Below are positions 1 through 8,379 of a stretch of 33,751 bases of DNA, piece by piece (the stretch's first letter is position 1; each line of letters begins with the position of its first letter). This stretch comes from Pseudomonadota bacterium (GTDB lineage Bacteria > Desulfobacterota > Binatia > Binatales > Binataceae): assembly GCA_021324755.1 (NCBI GenBank), contig JAJPIL010000005.1:1-33751 (forward strand), read 5' to 3'. Under the pieces are notes generated by a model that saw nothing but the letters and a program-made list of their open reading frames with translations, made no database searches and was not told where the DNA came from. The translations under genes and the position numbers were made by a program.

Positions 1-645
1 AAGGTCAGCTTCGAGGTCGTCTCCCAGCAATATCCTCAGCTCGGCGCAACCGACTACACCACCTACATCTCTGCCCTCCTCGCCTCCCATCCAGACTACG
101 TGTTCGCCGCGATCTTTGGGGGTGACTTGATCACCTTCACTAAGCAAGCTCAGGGGTTTAATTTTGAGAAACAGGTGCGTTTAATCGGCTTCTATGGCCG
201 CTTGGCGATGAAGACTTTGGGTACCGCTCTTCCCGACGGAGCGATCGCCTGGAATCGAGCGCCATTTTGGGTCGATGGCAACGCAGAGTTCAACGAATTT
301 CGCCGAGCTTACCACGAGAAATTCAACGATTGGCCCTCCGCGTGGGCGATAACCGGTTACAGCGCAATTCAGATTTGGGCTTACGGAGTGAAGAAAGCGG
401 GCACGTTCGATCCCGACAAGGTGGCGCAAGCGCTGGCAGGGGCGACCGTACCGACCATTAGGGGTAATATTACCTTGAGAGCTTGCGACCATCAGGCGGA
501 GGTGCCCGAGTACGTGGGGGTCGTGTCGAACCAGATCGATCCGCGATACGGCCAGCCGATTTGGGCCGAAACCGTGGCGATTCCGGCAAGCAAGACGATG
601 CTTACATGCGAAGAGGCACGAAAACTCCAGTCGTCTCACCGGTAA
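1..645 (+). CDS. HAAT-family ABC transporter substrate-binding protein, 3' part
   Basis: This is the C-terminal part of a periplasmic binding protein of the branched-chain amino acid/amide type (LivK, COG0683). The frame is open from base 1, so the start and signal peptide lie outside the window. The visible 214 residues carry the second Rossmann-like lobe: a run ending in HPDYVFAAIFGGD (about residues 30-42), then WAITGYSAIQIWAYGVKKAGTFD and a C-terminal part with PRYGQPIW, all typical of this family. It sits 40 bp upstream of a livHMGF set in the same direction, so it is very probably the ligand-capturing subunit of that importer. The ligand cannot be told from sequence; amino acids, amides or aromatic acids are all possible for this family. 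Confidence 0.9.
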   Translation, partial: KVSFEVVSQQYPQLGATDYTTYISALLASHPDYVFAAIFGGDLITFTKQAQGFNFEKQVRLIGFYGRLAMKTLGTALPDGAIAWNRAPFWVDGNAEFNEFRRAYHEKFNDWPSAWAITGYSAIQIWAYGVKKAGTFDPDKVAQALAGATVPTIRGNITLRACDHQAEVPEYVGVVSNQIDPRYGQPIWAETVAIPASKTMLTCEEARKLQSSHR

Positions 646-685
646 TTCGAGCTTCGGTCAGAAAAACCGCAAAAGGGGTAAGCAG

Positions 686-1567
686 TTGAGTCTAAACAGC
701 GCGCTGATTGAACTTCTTAGCGCGATGACAACGGCCGGAGGCTTATTTATTATTGCTGCCGGTCTTACGCTGGTCTTCGGCGCGATGCGTATAGCCAATA
801 TCGCGCACGGCAGCTTTTACATGTACGGCGCCTTTTTGGTGAGCACATTGGTAAGCACCTTTGGGAGCACAGCCTTTTGGGTCTCCCTGGTGGCTGCCCC
901 GCTGGCCGTAGCCGCGCTCGGCTTCGCGATGGAAGTGCTTGTGCTAAGGCGCGTCTACGATAAAGACCATCTGACCCAGCTTCTTGCCACATACGCGATG
1001 TTTCTTATCTTCGCCGACCTTGCTTTGAGGTTTTGGGGAGCGCAAAGTCGCGCGGTGGCGGCTCCGGCTATTTTGTCAGGGAGCATCCAGGTAGGAGGCG
1101 CCAGCTTTCCGGTCTACAATCTTTTCGTTGTCGTCGTCGCAGCGCTCGTTGGGCTTGGCTTGTGGGCGTTACTTCGGTTTACGCTGTTGGGTTGGCGAAT
1201 TGTGGCTGCGGTGGAAGACCCAGAGATGTTGGCGGCCAAAGGTACCAACGTGCGCATGCTCTACACGGTAGTGTTCACCTTGGGCGCCTTTCTTGCCGGT
1301 CTGGGGGGTGCGGTCATCGCTCCGCTGCAATCGATCGACACCGGCCTTGACGCGAGCATCATCGTTGCCGCTTTTATCGTAGTGGTTATCGGAGGACTGG
1401 GTTCCGTAGCCGGAGCCGCGCTTGGAGCGTTGATCGTGGGGCTTTTTGAGGCGCTCGGTATTCTGTGGACACCCGCGTGGGCGCCGGCTTTTATTTACCT
1501 CGCGATGATCGTCGTACTGCAGGTTAGACCATCAGGCATTTTTGGCGTCGCGGAGACACCGTGGTAG
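686..1567 (+). CDS. livH: HAAT ABC transporter permease LivH
   Basis: This is an inner-membrane permease of 293 residues, the LivH subunit of a branched-chain-amino-acid-type importer. It is hydrophobic throughout, with about eight predicted membrane segments. It shows the N-terminal family signature GLTLVFGAMRIANIAHGSFYMYG (about residues 26-48, in part) and a late glycine-rich segment VVIGGLGSVAGAALGALIVG. The start is TTG, preceded by AAAAGGGG at good spacing. It overlaps livM by 7 bp, which implies translational coupling. It should pair with LivM to form the translocation channel energised by LivG and LivF. Confidence 0.95.
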   Translation: MSLNSALIELLSAMTTAGGLFIIAAGLTLVFGAMRIANIAHGSFYMYGAFLVSTLVSTFGSTAFWVSLVAAPLAVAALGFAMEVLVLRRVYDKDHLTQLLATYAMFLIFADLALRFWGAQSRAVAAPAILSGSIQVGGASFPVYNLFVVVVAALVGLGLWALLRFTLLGWRIVAAVEDPEMLAAKGTNVRMLYTVVFTLGAFLAGLGGAVIAPLQSIDTGLDASIIVAAFIVVVIGGLGSVAGAALGALIVGLFEALGILWTPAWAPAFIYLAMIVVLQVRPSGIFGVAETPW

Positions 1568-2649
1568 AACCAAGCGCTAAGCAAACACATGCCAACGGGC
1601 AAGCCTTGCGCGAGGCCCCGCCCTCGCTTGAAAGTAGTTTGCGCTTCGTCGAAGTCAAACGTTACGGCAAATTAGCTCGCTATCTTTTCTGGACCCTCAC
1701 GGTTAGCGGCGCGGCGTTGCTGACAGCATACCTTGTGCCTCCCGTTTGGCTACTCGAGCTTCAGTACGTTGCCGCATTGGCTTTATTCGCCGTGGCAACC
1801 AATCTCCTGGTTGGTTATGGCGGCATGGTCTCTTTCGGACAGGCAGCCTATTACGGTTTGGGAGCCTACACTATCGCGCTTGCGTGGCTTCACTTCAAGG
1901 CCCCATTTTGGCCTTGCTTCCTGCTGACGCCTTTGGTCGGAGCTGCGGCTGCATTTGCCGTAGGTTTTATCGCCCTTAGGACTCGCCACCTTTACTTCGC
2001 CTTGCTGACTCTAGCCTTTGCGCAGCTTTTTTACACTATCGCCGAGCAGCAGTACGATATTACCAATGGGGCCACCGGTATTTTCGGTATCGGCATCCCG
2101 GCAACCCTGATGGACCCGCAAAAGGGTTTCTTGTTTGTTTTTGCCGTGGCCGCGCTGGCTCTGCTCGCGCTCTGGAAGATAACCACTTCGCCGTTCGGGC
2201 TTACCTTGCGTGCGATTCGCGAAAACCGCGTCAGGGCGGAAACGCTGGGAGTCAACGTGTTTCGCCACGAACTTTTGGCCTTTGTAATAGCCGGTGCTTT
2301 CTCGGCGCTAGCGGGCGGCCTTTTCATTATTCACGACCAAGCGGCCTATCCTGAGCTGCTCGATTGGACCAAATCCGGCGAGCCTATCTTTATGTTAGTC
2401 TTGGGCGGGATGAACTCTTTCCTCGGCCCGGTGCTGGGGGCGTTCGTCTACCAGATTAGCCACGAACTCATCGTTCAGCACCTAAAAGATTGGCAATTGG
2501 TGCTCGGACTCGTCGTGCTGCTGATCGTCCTGTTCATGCCGGAGGGAATCGTGGGTCTGTTCAATCGCACTATGTGGCAGCGATGGCTGGGTAAACATGC
2601 GGCCAAGAGCCCAGCCGCTCAAAAGCAACCCCATGCTCCCGCTGCTTAA
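1561..2649 (+). CDS. livM: HAAT ABC transporter permease LivM
   Basis: This is the second permease of the importer, 362 residues. About 45 hydrophilic N-terminal residues come first, a little longer than usual. Multiple membrane segments follow, with the LivM hallmarks LVGYGGMVSFGQAAYYGLGAY (about residues 83-103, in part) and TSPFGLTLRAIRENRVRAETLG, the latter being the cytoplasmic EAA-like loop that contacts the ATPases. The start is GTG, with GGAG five bases upstream lying inside the end of livH. A hydrophilic, alanine-rich C-terminal tail follows the last membrane segment. Its 3' end overlaps the start of livG, so the genes are co-transcribed. Confidence 0.95.
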   Translation: MVEPSAKQTHANGQALREAPPSLESSLRFVEVKRYGKLARYLFWTLTVSGAALLTAYLVPPVWLLELQYVAALALFAVATNLLVGYGGMVSFGQAAYYGLGAYTIALAWLHFKAPFWPCFLLTPLVGAAAAFAVGFIALRTRHLYFALLTLAFAQLFYTIAEQQYDITNGATGIFGIGIPATLMDPQKGFLFVFAVAALALLALWKITTSPFGLTLRAIRENRVRAETLGVNVFRHELLAFVIAGAFSALAGGLFIIHDQAAYPELLDWTKSGEPIFMLVLGGMNSFLGPVLGAFVYQISHELIVQHLKDWQLVLGLVVLLIVLFMPEGIVGLFNRTMWQRWLGKHAAKSPAAQKQPHAPAA

Positions 2650-3391
2650 AACCGAACAGTTAACCAAAGTCTTCGGCGGCTTTTGCGCGGTCGACCGCGT
2701 GAGCTTGACCGTGAACGAAGGAACGATCCATTCGGTCATCGGACCAAATGGAGCGGGCAAATCGACGCTCTTTAAGATGCTCACGGGCATGCTCAAGCCG
2801 ACCTCGGGGCGCATATGGTTTGCCGGACACGACATAACGGGCGAGCCTCCCCACGTTATTACTCACCGAGGACTAGCTCAATCGTTTCAAATCACTTCTA
2901 TTTTTCCGCGGCTAACCGTCTTGGAGTCGGTGCAAACAGCGATAATTGCGCGCCTTGGCCGATGCTTTGACTTCTTTAGCCGCTTTCATCAATCCCGAGC
3001 AGTTCGCCAGCAAGCGCTGGAAATCATCGAGCAGGTGGGCCTTTCGGAGCTCGCAGACGCCGAGGCGCGTACGCTTTCCCACGGCGACCAAAGAGCACTT
3101 GAAGTGGCGCTCGCGCTTGCCACGGACCCTAAGCTGGTGTTGCTCGACGAGCCCACCGCGGGAATGTCGCCCTACGAAACGAGGCGGATGGTCAATTTGG
3201 TGCGCGAGCTAGCGCAAAAGCGAAATCTAACTGTGTTGTTTTGCGAGCACGACATGGACGTCGTGTTCGAGATCTCCGACTTCGTCACCGTCCTTCACCA
3301 AGGGCGAGTACTGGTTGAAGGAAAGCCGGACGAAGTACGGCGCAATGAAACCGTAGCCGAAGTCTACCTTGGCAGCGAAGTTCAGCAGTGA
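2633..3391 (+). CDS. livG: HAAT ABC transporter ATP-binding protein LivG
   Basis: This is one of the two cytoplasmic ATPases of the importer. The Walker A motif GPNGAGKST, the LivG-type signature LSHGDQRALEVA and the Walker B segment VLLDEPTAGMSP are all present in order, followed by the switch histidine in CEHDMD. I chose the ATG at 2633 because the protein then begins MLPLLKTEQLTKVFGG, as LivG proteins usually do. An upstream ATG at 2597 in the same frame would add 12 residues. Neither start has a strong Shine-Dalgarno, consistent with coupling to livM, which it overlaps by 17 bp. Usual LivG length is about 250-260 residues, and this one has 252. Confidence 0.93.
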   Translation: MLPLLKTEQLTKVFGGFCAVDRVSLTVNEGTIHSVIGPNGAGKSTLFKMLTGMLKPTSGRIWFAGHDITGEPPHVITHRGLAQSFQITSIFPRLTVLESVQTAIIARLGRCFDFFSRFHQSRAVRQQALEIIEQVGLSELADAEARTLSHGDQRALEVALALATDPKLVLLDEPTAGMSPYETRRMVNLVRELAQKRNLTVLFCEHDMDVVFEISDFVTVLHQGRVLVEGKPDEVRRNETVAEVYLGSEVQQ

Positions 3392-4110
3392 TGCTCGAGG
3401 TAGAGGAAATTCACACCTACTACGGCGAAAGCCATGTTCTTCAAGGCATCTCGCTTTCGGTTAACGAAGGTGAGGTCGTTGCGTTGCTTGGACGCAACGG
3501 AGCAGGCAAGACCACCACGATGCGAAGCCTGATTGGCTTGACGCCGCCACGTCGTGGTCGAGTCAAGTTTTTCGACAAAGACATAACTAACCTTCAAACC
3601 TATCAAATTGCTCGCCTGGGAATCGCTTTCGTGCCGAGCGGGCGGCGTGTATTCAATTCGCTCAACGTCGAGCAAAACCTAAAGCTCGCCGCCGCCGCAG
3701 CTCACCCTCTCGCTGACCGGCGATGGACGATGGATTCGGTGTTCGAGCTGTTCCCGAAGCTCGCTGAACTCAGAACCAGGCGCGCCGGATTTCTCAGCGG
3801 AGGTGAGCAGCAGATGCTCAAACTGGGATGCGCCCTGTTAGCTAATCCGAAGCTGCTGTTGCTCGACGAACCGAGCGAAGGTCTTTCGCCGGCGATCGTA
3901 GGCCAACTCGGCGAATGGCTACGCAAACTTAAACACAAAGGCTTAAGTATCTTGCTGAGCGAGCAGAACGCTCTGTTCGCGCTTCGACTGGCCGAGCGTG
4001 GCTACGTTTTGGAAAAGGGGCGTGTCCAGTATCACGCACCCGCCGACGAATTACTTAATAGCGCCCAGGTAAGAGCTTACCTCGGCGTAAAGTTTGTAGA
4101 AGCGTCCTGA
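3391..4110 (+). CDS. livF: HAAT ABC transporter ATP-binding protein LivF
   Basis: This is the second ATPase of the importer, 239 residues. It has Walker A GRNGAGKTT, the LivF-type signature LSGGEQQML and Walker B LLLLDEPSEGLSP; the switch position reads LLSEQNA, as is normal for LivF, which has Q in place of the H found in LivG. The ATG at 3391 overlaps the livG stop in a TGATG arrangement; the GTG one codon earlier is a less likely start. It is the last gene of the operon. The next gene lies on the opposite strand 230 bp away. Confidence 0.95.
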   Translation: MLEVEEIHTYYGESHVLQGISLSVNEGEVVALLGRNGAGKTTTMRSLIGLTPPRRGRVKFFDKDITNLQTYQIARLGIAFVPSGRRVFNSLNVEQNLKLAAAAAHPLADRRWTMDSVFELFPKLAELRTRRAGFLSGGEQQMLKLGCALLANPKLLLLDEPSEGLSPAIVGQLGEWLRKLKHKGLSILLSEQNALFALRLAERGYVLEKGRVQYHAPADELLNSAQVRAYLGVKFVEAS

Positions 4111-4152
4111 AAAGCCATCCTGACGGCCCGTTGTTCGGGTCTGAAATAGGTA

Positions 4153-4178
4153 CGCAAACGCACGCGAACTGGTTTGCG
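4153..4178. repeat. Inverted repeat between convergent livF and MaoC genes
   Basis: Two perfect 7-base arms, CGCAAAC (4153-4159) and GTTTGCG (4172-4178), flank a 12-base loop. The repeat lies in the gap between two converging genes, about 45 bp after the livF stop. It could form a transcription-terminating hairpin for livF, but no T-run follows on either strand, so this is only a possibility. Confidence 0.3.
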
Positions 4179-4343
4179 CCCACAAACAATCAGGACGCCC
4201 GTCGAACTTGCAGTGTTACTTTTTACTGGAGCGTACTGGTTCTCGGGTGCTAGCGCCTGCTTTGAAACGGAACGGCAACGTCAACCCAAAGGCTGCAATC
4301 TCGTCGTTAAGCTTCACCACACAAGCCAGCCCCATCGCCTTCT

Positions 4344-4799
4344 TCAAGATTTGTCGGCAGGGCGGCGTGCATGCAGGATTCGTCTGCGCAAAATTATCAC
4401 CTGCTCATCGCGCTGGTTTAGGCCCCTGGTTTCGACGTAGACGACGCCTCGGTCCGGCTTCGTCTTCGAAGGTATGACGTCGAGCACCGTAGTTTCGGCA
4501 TAAAGCGTATCGCCCGCGAACGTCGGCGCCGTATGGCGCACCGACTCGTATTCAAGATTCGCAATACAATTCTCGCTCACATCCTTTACGCTCATCCCCA
4601 CAACCGTCGCCAACACCAGAAGACCGTTTACAAGGCACCGCTGATGCTGGGTTTTGGCCGCATAGGCGACGTCGAAATGGAGCGGATTTGTGTTCATGGT
4701 CATGAGCGTAAACCAGATATTATCGAACTCGGTGATCGTTCGGCCGGGCCAATGCTTGAACACTTGACCAGGCCAAAAATCTTCGAGATATCGCATCAT
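4344..4799 (-). CDS. MaoC-family (hot-dog fold) dehydratase/hydratase
   Basis: This is a 151-residue single-domain protein of the MaoC/(R)-enoyl-CoA hydratase family, which adds water to or removes it from acyl-CoA thioesters. The hydratase motif lies near the N-terminus as TMNTNPLHFD (about residues 34-43), and the later ESVRHTAPTFAGDTLYAET stretch is the usual second half of the hot dog. The residue that is Asp in PhaJ-type hydratases is Asn36 here, while His41 is kept. The TMNTxPLH form recalls mesaconyl-CoA hydratase-like MaoC proteins, but the substrate is unknown. The start may be either of two adjacent ATG codons. It has no operon partner, though other acyl-CoA-related genes occur in the window. 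Confidence 0.85.
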   Translation of the reverse strand: MMRYLEDFWPGQVFKHWPGRTITEFDNIWFTLMTMNTNPLHFDVAYAAKTQHQRCLVNGLLVLATVVGMSVKDVSENCIANLEYESVRHTAPTFAGDTLYAETTVLDVIPSKTKPDRGVVYVETRGLNQRDEQVIILRRRILHARRPADKS

Positions 4800-4883
4800 G
4801 GCTGTTCGAGCACCCCTTTCTGGCGCGACTCAGAACACGCTGCAAGCAAACCCCATTTTTGAGCAAGACCTATAGCGGTCAAC

Positions 4884-5477
4884 TTAGGGCACCGGTGATG
4901 CCGACGGCTCAGCCTTAGGCGTCGACGGTGAGGCGGCTGGTTGGCCCAGATGCCCGAGCCAATATTGGGCAAGGGCTTGACGCTTTTCTCGGTAAGCCTC
5001 TTTAAGTTGCGGCGGAATTAGATCGAGCGACGCCTCGGTGTAGTTAAGTACGTGCGGTGCAAGCAGGGAGTCGCGCAGCGCCAGCGCTTTGGCCGGAAGC
5101 AGTGCCGTAGCGACCATAAGACCAAGCCCGGCTATCGCGGTCGCCACGGCAAGCCCGAATATTCCCCCGCCGAGGCGGTCAAGCCATCCCAAATGGACCG
5201 TCCGCACCAACCGCATTAAAAGCACGCCGCTAAGTTCGATTGCGACAAAAACAACCCCGAAGATGATCGCATAACCAAGCGCTGCCCGTACGATTGAGCT
5301 TTGCCCGGGTAGGACGCGTACCAGGAGCGCACTGGCCTGCGGATAGTAAAGAAGCGCAACGTAAATCGCTGCAAATAGCGAAAGCACACTTGTCACCATT
5401 CGCAGCACGCCCCGGGTGAGCCCATAAGCGGCACCCAAAACTCCAATCGTAATCAGGACAACGTCGAGCCAGTTCAA
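4884..5477 (-). CDS. CvpA-family inner-membrane protein
   Basis: This is a membrane protein of the CvpA (colicin V production) family. The predicted 197 residues hold four hydrophobic segments and a hydrophilic, proline/serine/alanine-rich C-terminal tail. CvpA proteins usually begin M-N-W-L-D, and the TTG codon at 5477 gives exactly that (MNWLDVVLITIG), so I prefer it to a TTG at 5516, which would add 13 residues and start inside a short repeat array. The conserved GLTRGVLRMVTSVLSLFAA and LDRLGGGIFGLA segments support the family. The role of CvpA in non-colicinogenic bacteria is poorly defined; envelope stress and peptidoglycan links have been reported. It lies downstream of rpsU on the same strand. 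Confidence 0.85.
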   Translation of the reverse strand: MNWLDVVLITIGVLGAAYGLTRGVLRMVTSVLSLFAAIYVALLYYPQASALLVRVLPGQSSIVRAALGYAIIFGVVFVAIELSGVLLMRLVRTVHLGWLDRLGGGIFGLAVATAIAGLGLMVATALLPAKALALRDSLLAPHVLNYTEASLDLIPPQLKEAYREKRQALAQYWLGHLGQPAASPSTPKAEPSASPVP

Positions 5478-5494
5478 AGCCGTTATCTGCTGGG

Positions 5495-5527
5495 AGCTAG
5501 CGCCCCGAGCTAGCAAAAGCAGCTAGC
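5495..5527. repeat. Three AGCTAGC repeats at 13-bp period
   Basis: AGCTAGC occurs at 5495-5501, 5508-5514 and 5521-5527, exactly 13 bp apart. Each copy holds the palindrome GCTAGC. The array lies just upstream of the preferred cvpA start and downstream of rpsU. Confidence 0.6.
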
Positions 5528-5699
5528 GGCATCGGGCACCCGGACTGGTTATTAATCGCGCCCACTCGGCCATCAAGCCCCGCCGTCAGCGTCGCGCGCG
5601 CGCAACCGCCAGCTGCTATGCGTCGCCTGCCTCCCTTGCACGGCAAGCGCCGGACGGAATTTCAACCGATTGCTTCTGTGAGGGGCGGTTCGATAGGAA

Positions 5700-5897
5700 T
5701 TAAATCGCAGTTGCGCGCCGACGTTTTTGCTCTTTGCGACGACGACGTTGCGCGTCAGAGCGCTTGCGCTTGCGCCGCACGCTGGGTTTTTCATAAAAGG
5801 CGCGCTTTTTCATCTCCTTGAATACTCCCTCTTTGGCAAGTTTGCGCTTCAGTACCCGCATCGCTTGATCGAGGGAGCCTTCGACCTTAATCTCCAT
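5700..5897 (-). CDS. rpsU: 30S ribosomal protein bS21
   Basis: This is a 65-residue, strongly basic small-subunit ribosomal protein. It starts MEIKVEGSLDQAMRVLKRKL and continues with KEMKKRAFYEKPSVRRKRKR and an Arg/Lys-rich tail, the full bS21 pattern; the family is usually 58-71 residues. bS21 sits near the anti-Shine-Dalgarno end of 16S rRNA and aids initiation. A strong Shine-Dalgarno (GGAGG) precedes the ATG, and a good sigma-70-type promoter lies just upstream (5936-5964). The gene may be monocistronic or read through into cvpA, 220 bp downstream. Confidence 0.97.
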   Translation of the reverse strand: MEIKVEGSLDQAMRVLKRKLAKEGVFKEMKKRAFYEKPSVRRKRKRSDAQRRRRKEQKRRRATAI

Positions 5898-5935
5898 AAA
5901 CCTCCGTTTTCCTTTTGTAAGCCCAATCTTGGCAC

Positions 5936-5964
5936 ACTATCCTTTAATGAGGATTGCCAGTCAA
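5936..5964 (-). promoter_or_regulatory. Predicted sigma-70 promoter of rpsU
   Basis: On the minus strand a -35 box TTGACT (5959-5964) and a -10 box GATAGT (5936-5941) are separated by exactly 17 bp. Transcription would start near 5929, giving a leader of about 30 nt that contains the GGAGG ribosome-binding site of rpsU. Confidence 0.6.
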
Positions 5965-6151
5965 CGCCGCAAAAACCAACCACAGCTTTGCCTGAAATGG
6001 CCCGACAGGCGATAACTGGCGGGCAGGGATATTGATGCGCAAGTCAGGCTTAAGGTTAAAATCTGACCTAACCAACTTTAGCACGAGCAGGTAGCGCAAG
6101 CATCAGCCTGTGCGCCAAAATGGAAGTTCTCTGCAAAAAGGGCTAGGAAAG

Positions 6152-6922
6152 ATGGACTTAGGCTTAGCTGGTAAAGTCGTGATGGTTAGCGGAGCGAGCC
6201 GCGGCTTAGGGCGCGCGATCGCCAAGGCGTTCGCGCAAGAGGGAGCTCGCCTGAGTATTTGTGCTCGCGGTGAGCAAGCGCTGAACGAAGCAGCCCGCGA
6301 GTTAGAACAGTTAGGGTGCGAGGTAATGGCCGAGGTCGTCGACGTAACCTCCTTGGCTCAGGCTAGCGCGTGGACGCAAAAGACCATTCAGCGATTCGGC
6401 ACGATCGACGTGTTGGTCAATAACGCTGGCGGCGCCAAGCCTGGCGGGATTAACGAGCTCTCGCAAGCCGGATGGCACGAAGCTTTCGAGCTAAATTTCT
6501 TTTCCGCCGTTGCGCTTGCGCGGTTTTGCGCGGCAGAGATGGAAAAGCACCGCTCCGGAGTCATAATCAACATCAGCTCGATTTGGGGGCGCGAAGCAGG
6601 CGGCACGCTTTCGTATAACGCGTCCAAAGCGGCGCTTATTTCGTTCACGAAGATGCTCGCGCGGGAATTGGCGCCCAAAGGTATCCGGGTCAATTCGATC
6701 GCGCCCGGCTCGATTTTGTTCCCAGGCGGGAGCTGGGAGCGCCGTTTTAAGGCCAATCCCGAGTTCGAGCGCGACTTTATCTCCCATGAACTTCCTGCAG
6801 GCCGGCTCGGCACGCCCGAGGAGGTAGCTTATCCGACGGTGTTTTTGGCCTCGCCTAGAGCTAGCTGGATTAACGGCGCGTGTCTACCGGTCGATGGGGC
6901 ACAGGGGCGCTCGCTTATTTAG
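6152..6922 (+). CDS. SDR-family NAD(P)-dependent oxidoreductase
   Basis: This is a classical short-chain dehydrogenase/reductase of 256 residues. The cofactor-binding glycine motif SGASRGLG spans residues 13-20, NNAG residues 90-93, the catalytic Ser lies in NISSIWG (about 142-143), and Tyr155 and Lys159 form YNASK. PG in the segment after beta-6 and the C-terminal WINGACLPVDGAQ are also typical. I chose the ATG at 6152, which has AGGA just upstream and gives the usual short N-terminus before beta-1; a GTG at 6110 would add 14 residues. The overall look is that of FabG-like 3-oxoacyl-CoA/ACP or alcohol dehydrogenases, and the substrate is unknown. It is convergent with miaB and stands alone. 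Confidence 0.88.
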   Translation: MDLGLAGKVVMVSGASRGLGRAIAKAFAQEGARLSICARGEQALNEAARELEQLGCEVMAEVVDVTSLAQASAWTQKTIQRFGTIDVLVNNAGGAKPGGINELSQAGWHEAFELNFFSAVALARFCAAEMEKHRSGVIINISSIWGREAGGTLSYNASKAALISFTKMLARELAPKGIRVNSIAPGSILFPGGSWERRFKANPEFERDFISHELPAGRLGTPEEVAYPTVFLASPRASWINGACLPVDGAQGRSLI

Positions 6923-7002
6923 GCACGAAGATCGATACAGAAAGACGGCTTCGGACCAGCCGGCCAATTAGCGGCGATCGCGAAGTAGAGGCCCGGCTAG
7001 TC

Positions 7003-8379
7003 CTACGCAGATGCCTGCTGCTGCACGGGGCGGCGCGAGGGCAGAACGCCTACCGGCACGCCGCTTAGCGAGTGCGAAGTGACTGCCTTGATCGTGACGA
7101 CCTCGGTCTGGCCGACACCTAGTCCCTGTGCCTCGGGCAAAACCACCGTCTTGAATTGCGGCGTCTTTCCGGCCAGCATACCGCCGCCGCGGCGGGCTGG
7201 TCCCTCGATAAGGACCGGAAAATTGCGCCCAATCAGGCGTTGGTTAATCTCAAGAGAAATCCTTTCTTGCAATGCGATCGCTTCTTTTAATCTGCGCAGT
7301 TTTTCTTCTTCGTCGACCGTGTCGCCCATCTTAAAGGCTTTGGTATGCTCGCGACGAGAGTATTTGAAAATAAAAGCTGAATCGAAGCTCACCTCTCGCA
7401 AAAGATCGAGCGTCGCCCTGAAATCTTCTTCCTCTTCGCCGCAGAAGCCAACGATGATATCGGTCGATAAAGCCAGGTCGGGAATCGCCTTGCGAAGCCT
7501 TTCGACGAGCCGCAGATAGCGCTCGACGTCATAACCGCGCGCCATCGCGCGCAACACCCGGTCGGAGCCGGACTGCACTGGCAGATGGAGGTAGGGTTGC
7601 AACTTATCTACCGTCGCCATCGCCTCAATCAGGCTTTCGGTAACGAAGTTAGGATGGGGAGAAGTGAAGCGGATACGCTCGATTCCGTCCACCTGCGCAA
7701 CCATTTTCAGCAGGGTTGCGAAGTCCACGTCGCCGTAGCGGTAAGCGTTAACCGTTTGACCGAGCAGAACGACCTCTTTGACGCCTCGCTCGGCAAGCAC
7801 GCGTACCTCTTCCAGCACAGCATCCGGCGCAACACTGCGCTCGCGCCCACGAACGTAAGGCACGATACAAAACGTGCAAAACTGGTCACATCCGCGCATC
7901 ACCGTTACGTAGGCTCGAACGCTACTGTCATGCTCGGGGACAATATCCCCGTAAAGCTCCGTCCGATTGAGACGCACGTCGACCGTCGGATTGTAGCGCG
8001 CCCGACTTATCAGCTCCGGCAACCGCCTATAGGCGTCCGGCCCAACCACCAGGTCGAGCTGGGGCGCTCGCTTAAGCAACGATTCTTTTTGCTTCTGCGC
8101 CATACATCCCAGCACCCCTAGCAGCAGGTCGGGACGTCTGTAGCGGAGCCGGGCAAGGTCAGCTACCCTGCCAATTATTCGTTCTTCGGCATGTTCGCGA
8201 ATTGCGCACGTATTGAGCAAGATCACGTCAGCCGCCTCGGCTGATTCGGCCCGTTCAAAGCCGGCTTGGCGCAAAATCGCCGCTACCAGCTGCGAATCAG
8301 CTACATTCATCTGGCAGCCGTACGTCTCGATATATACGCGCAACGGCACGCCCTGCGAATTTGCTCTAAACGGTTCCAT
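7003..8379 (-). CDS. miaB: tRNA-2-methylthio-N6-dimethylallyladenosine synthase MiaB
   Basis: This is a radical-SAM methylthiotransferase that converts i6A37 to ms2i6A37 in tRNAs reading UNN codons. It has 458 residues in the standard order. The N-terminal MTTase domain carries the three auxiliary-cluster cysteines Cys22 (in TYGCQMN), Cys58 (NTC) and Cys92 (LGC). The radical-SAM domain has Cys164, Cys168 and Cys171 (CDQFCTFC) followed by IVPYVRGRERS, and a C-terminal TRAM domain comes last. These features separate it from RimO and MtaB. The extreme C-terminus is a short Arg/Gln-rich tail. No clear Shine-Dalgarno is seen before the ATG. It is convergent with the SDR gene, 80 bp apart. Confidence 0.96.
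   Translation of the reverse strand: MEPFRANSQGVPLRVYIETYGCQMNVADSQLVAAILRQAGFERAESAEAADVILLNTCAIREHAEERIIGRVADLARLRYRRPDLLLGVLGCMAQKQKESLLKRAPQLDLVVGPDAYRRLPELISRARYNPTVDVRLNRTELYGDIVPEHDSSVRAYVTVMRGCDQFCTFCIVPYVRGRERSVAPDAVLEEVRVLAERGVKEVVLLGQTVNAYRYGDVDFATLLKMVAQVDGIERIRFTSPHPNFVTESLIEAMATVDKLQPYLHLPVQSGSDRVLRAMARGYDVERYLRLVERLRKAIPDLALSTDIIVGFCGEEEEDFRATLDLLREVSFDSAFIFKYSRREHTKAFKMGDTVDEEEKLRRLKEAIALQERISLEINQRLIGRNFPVLIEGPARRGGGMLAGKTPQFKTVVLPEAQGLGVGQTEVVTIKAVTSHSLSGVPVGVLPSRRPVQQQASA

Noticed and set aside
5592-5606. Alternating CG run (GCGCGCGC) between cvpA and rpsU as a Z-DNA or regulatory element
   Set aside because: Short and expected by chance in GC-rich DNA.
6044-6072. Inverted repeats (GTCAG/CTGAC and GGTTA/TAACC) upstream of the SDR gene as an operator
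   Set aside because: Five-base arms that overlap each other; too weak to separate from chance.
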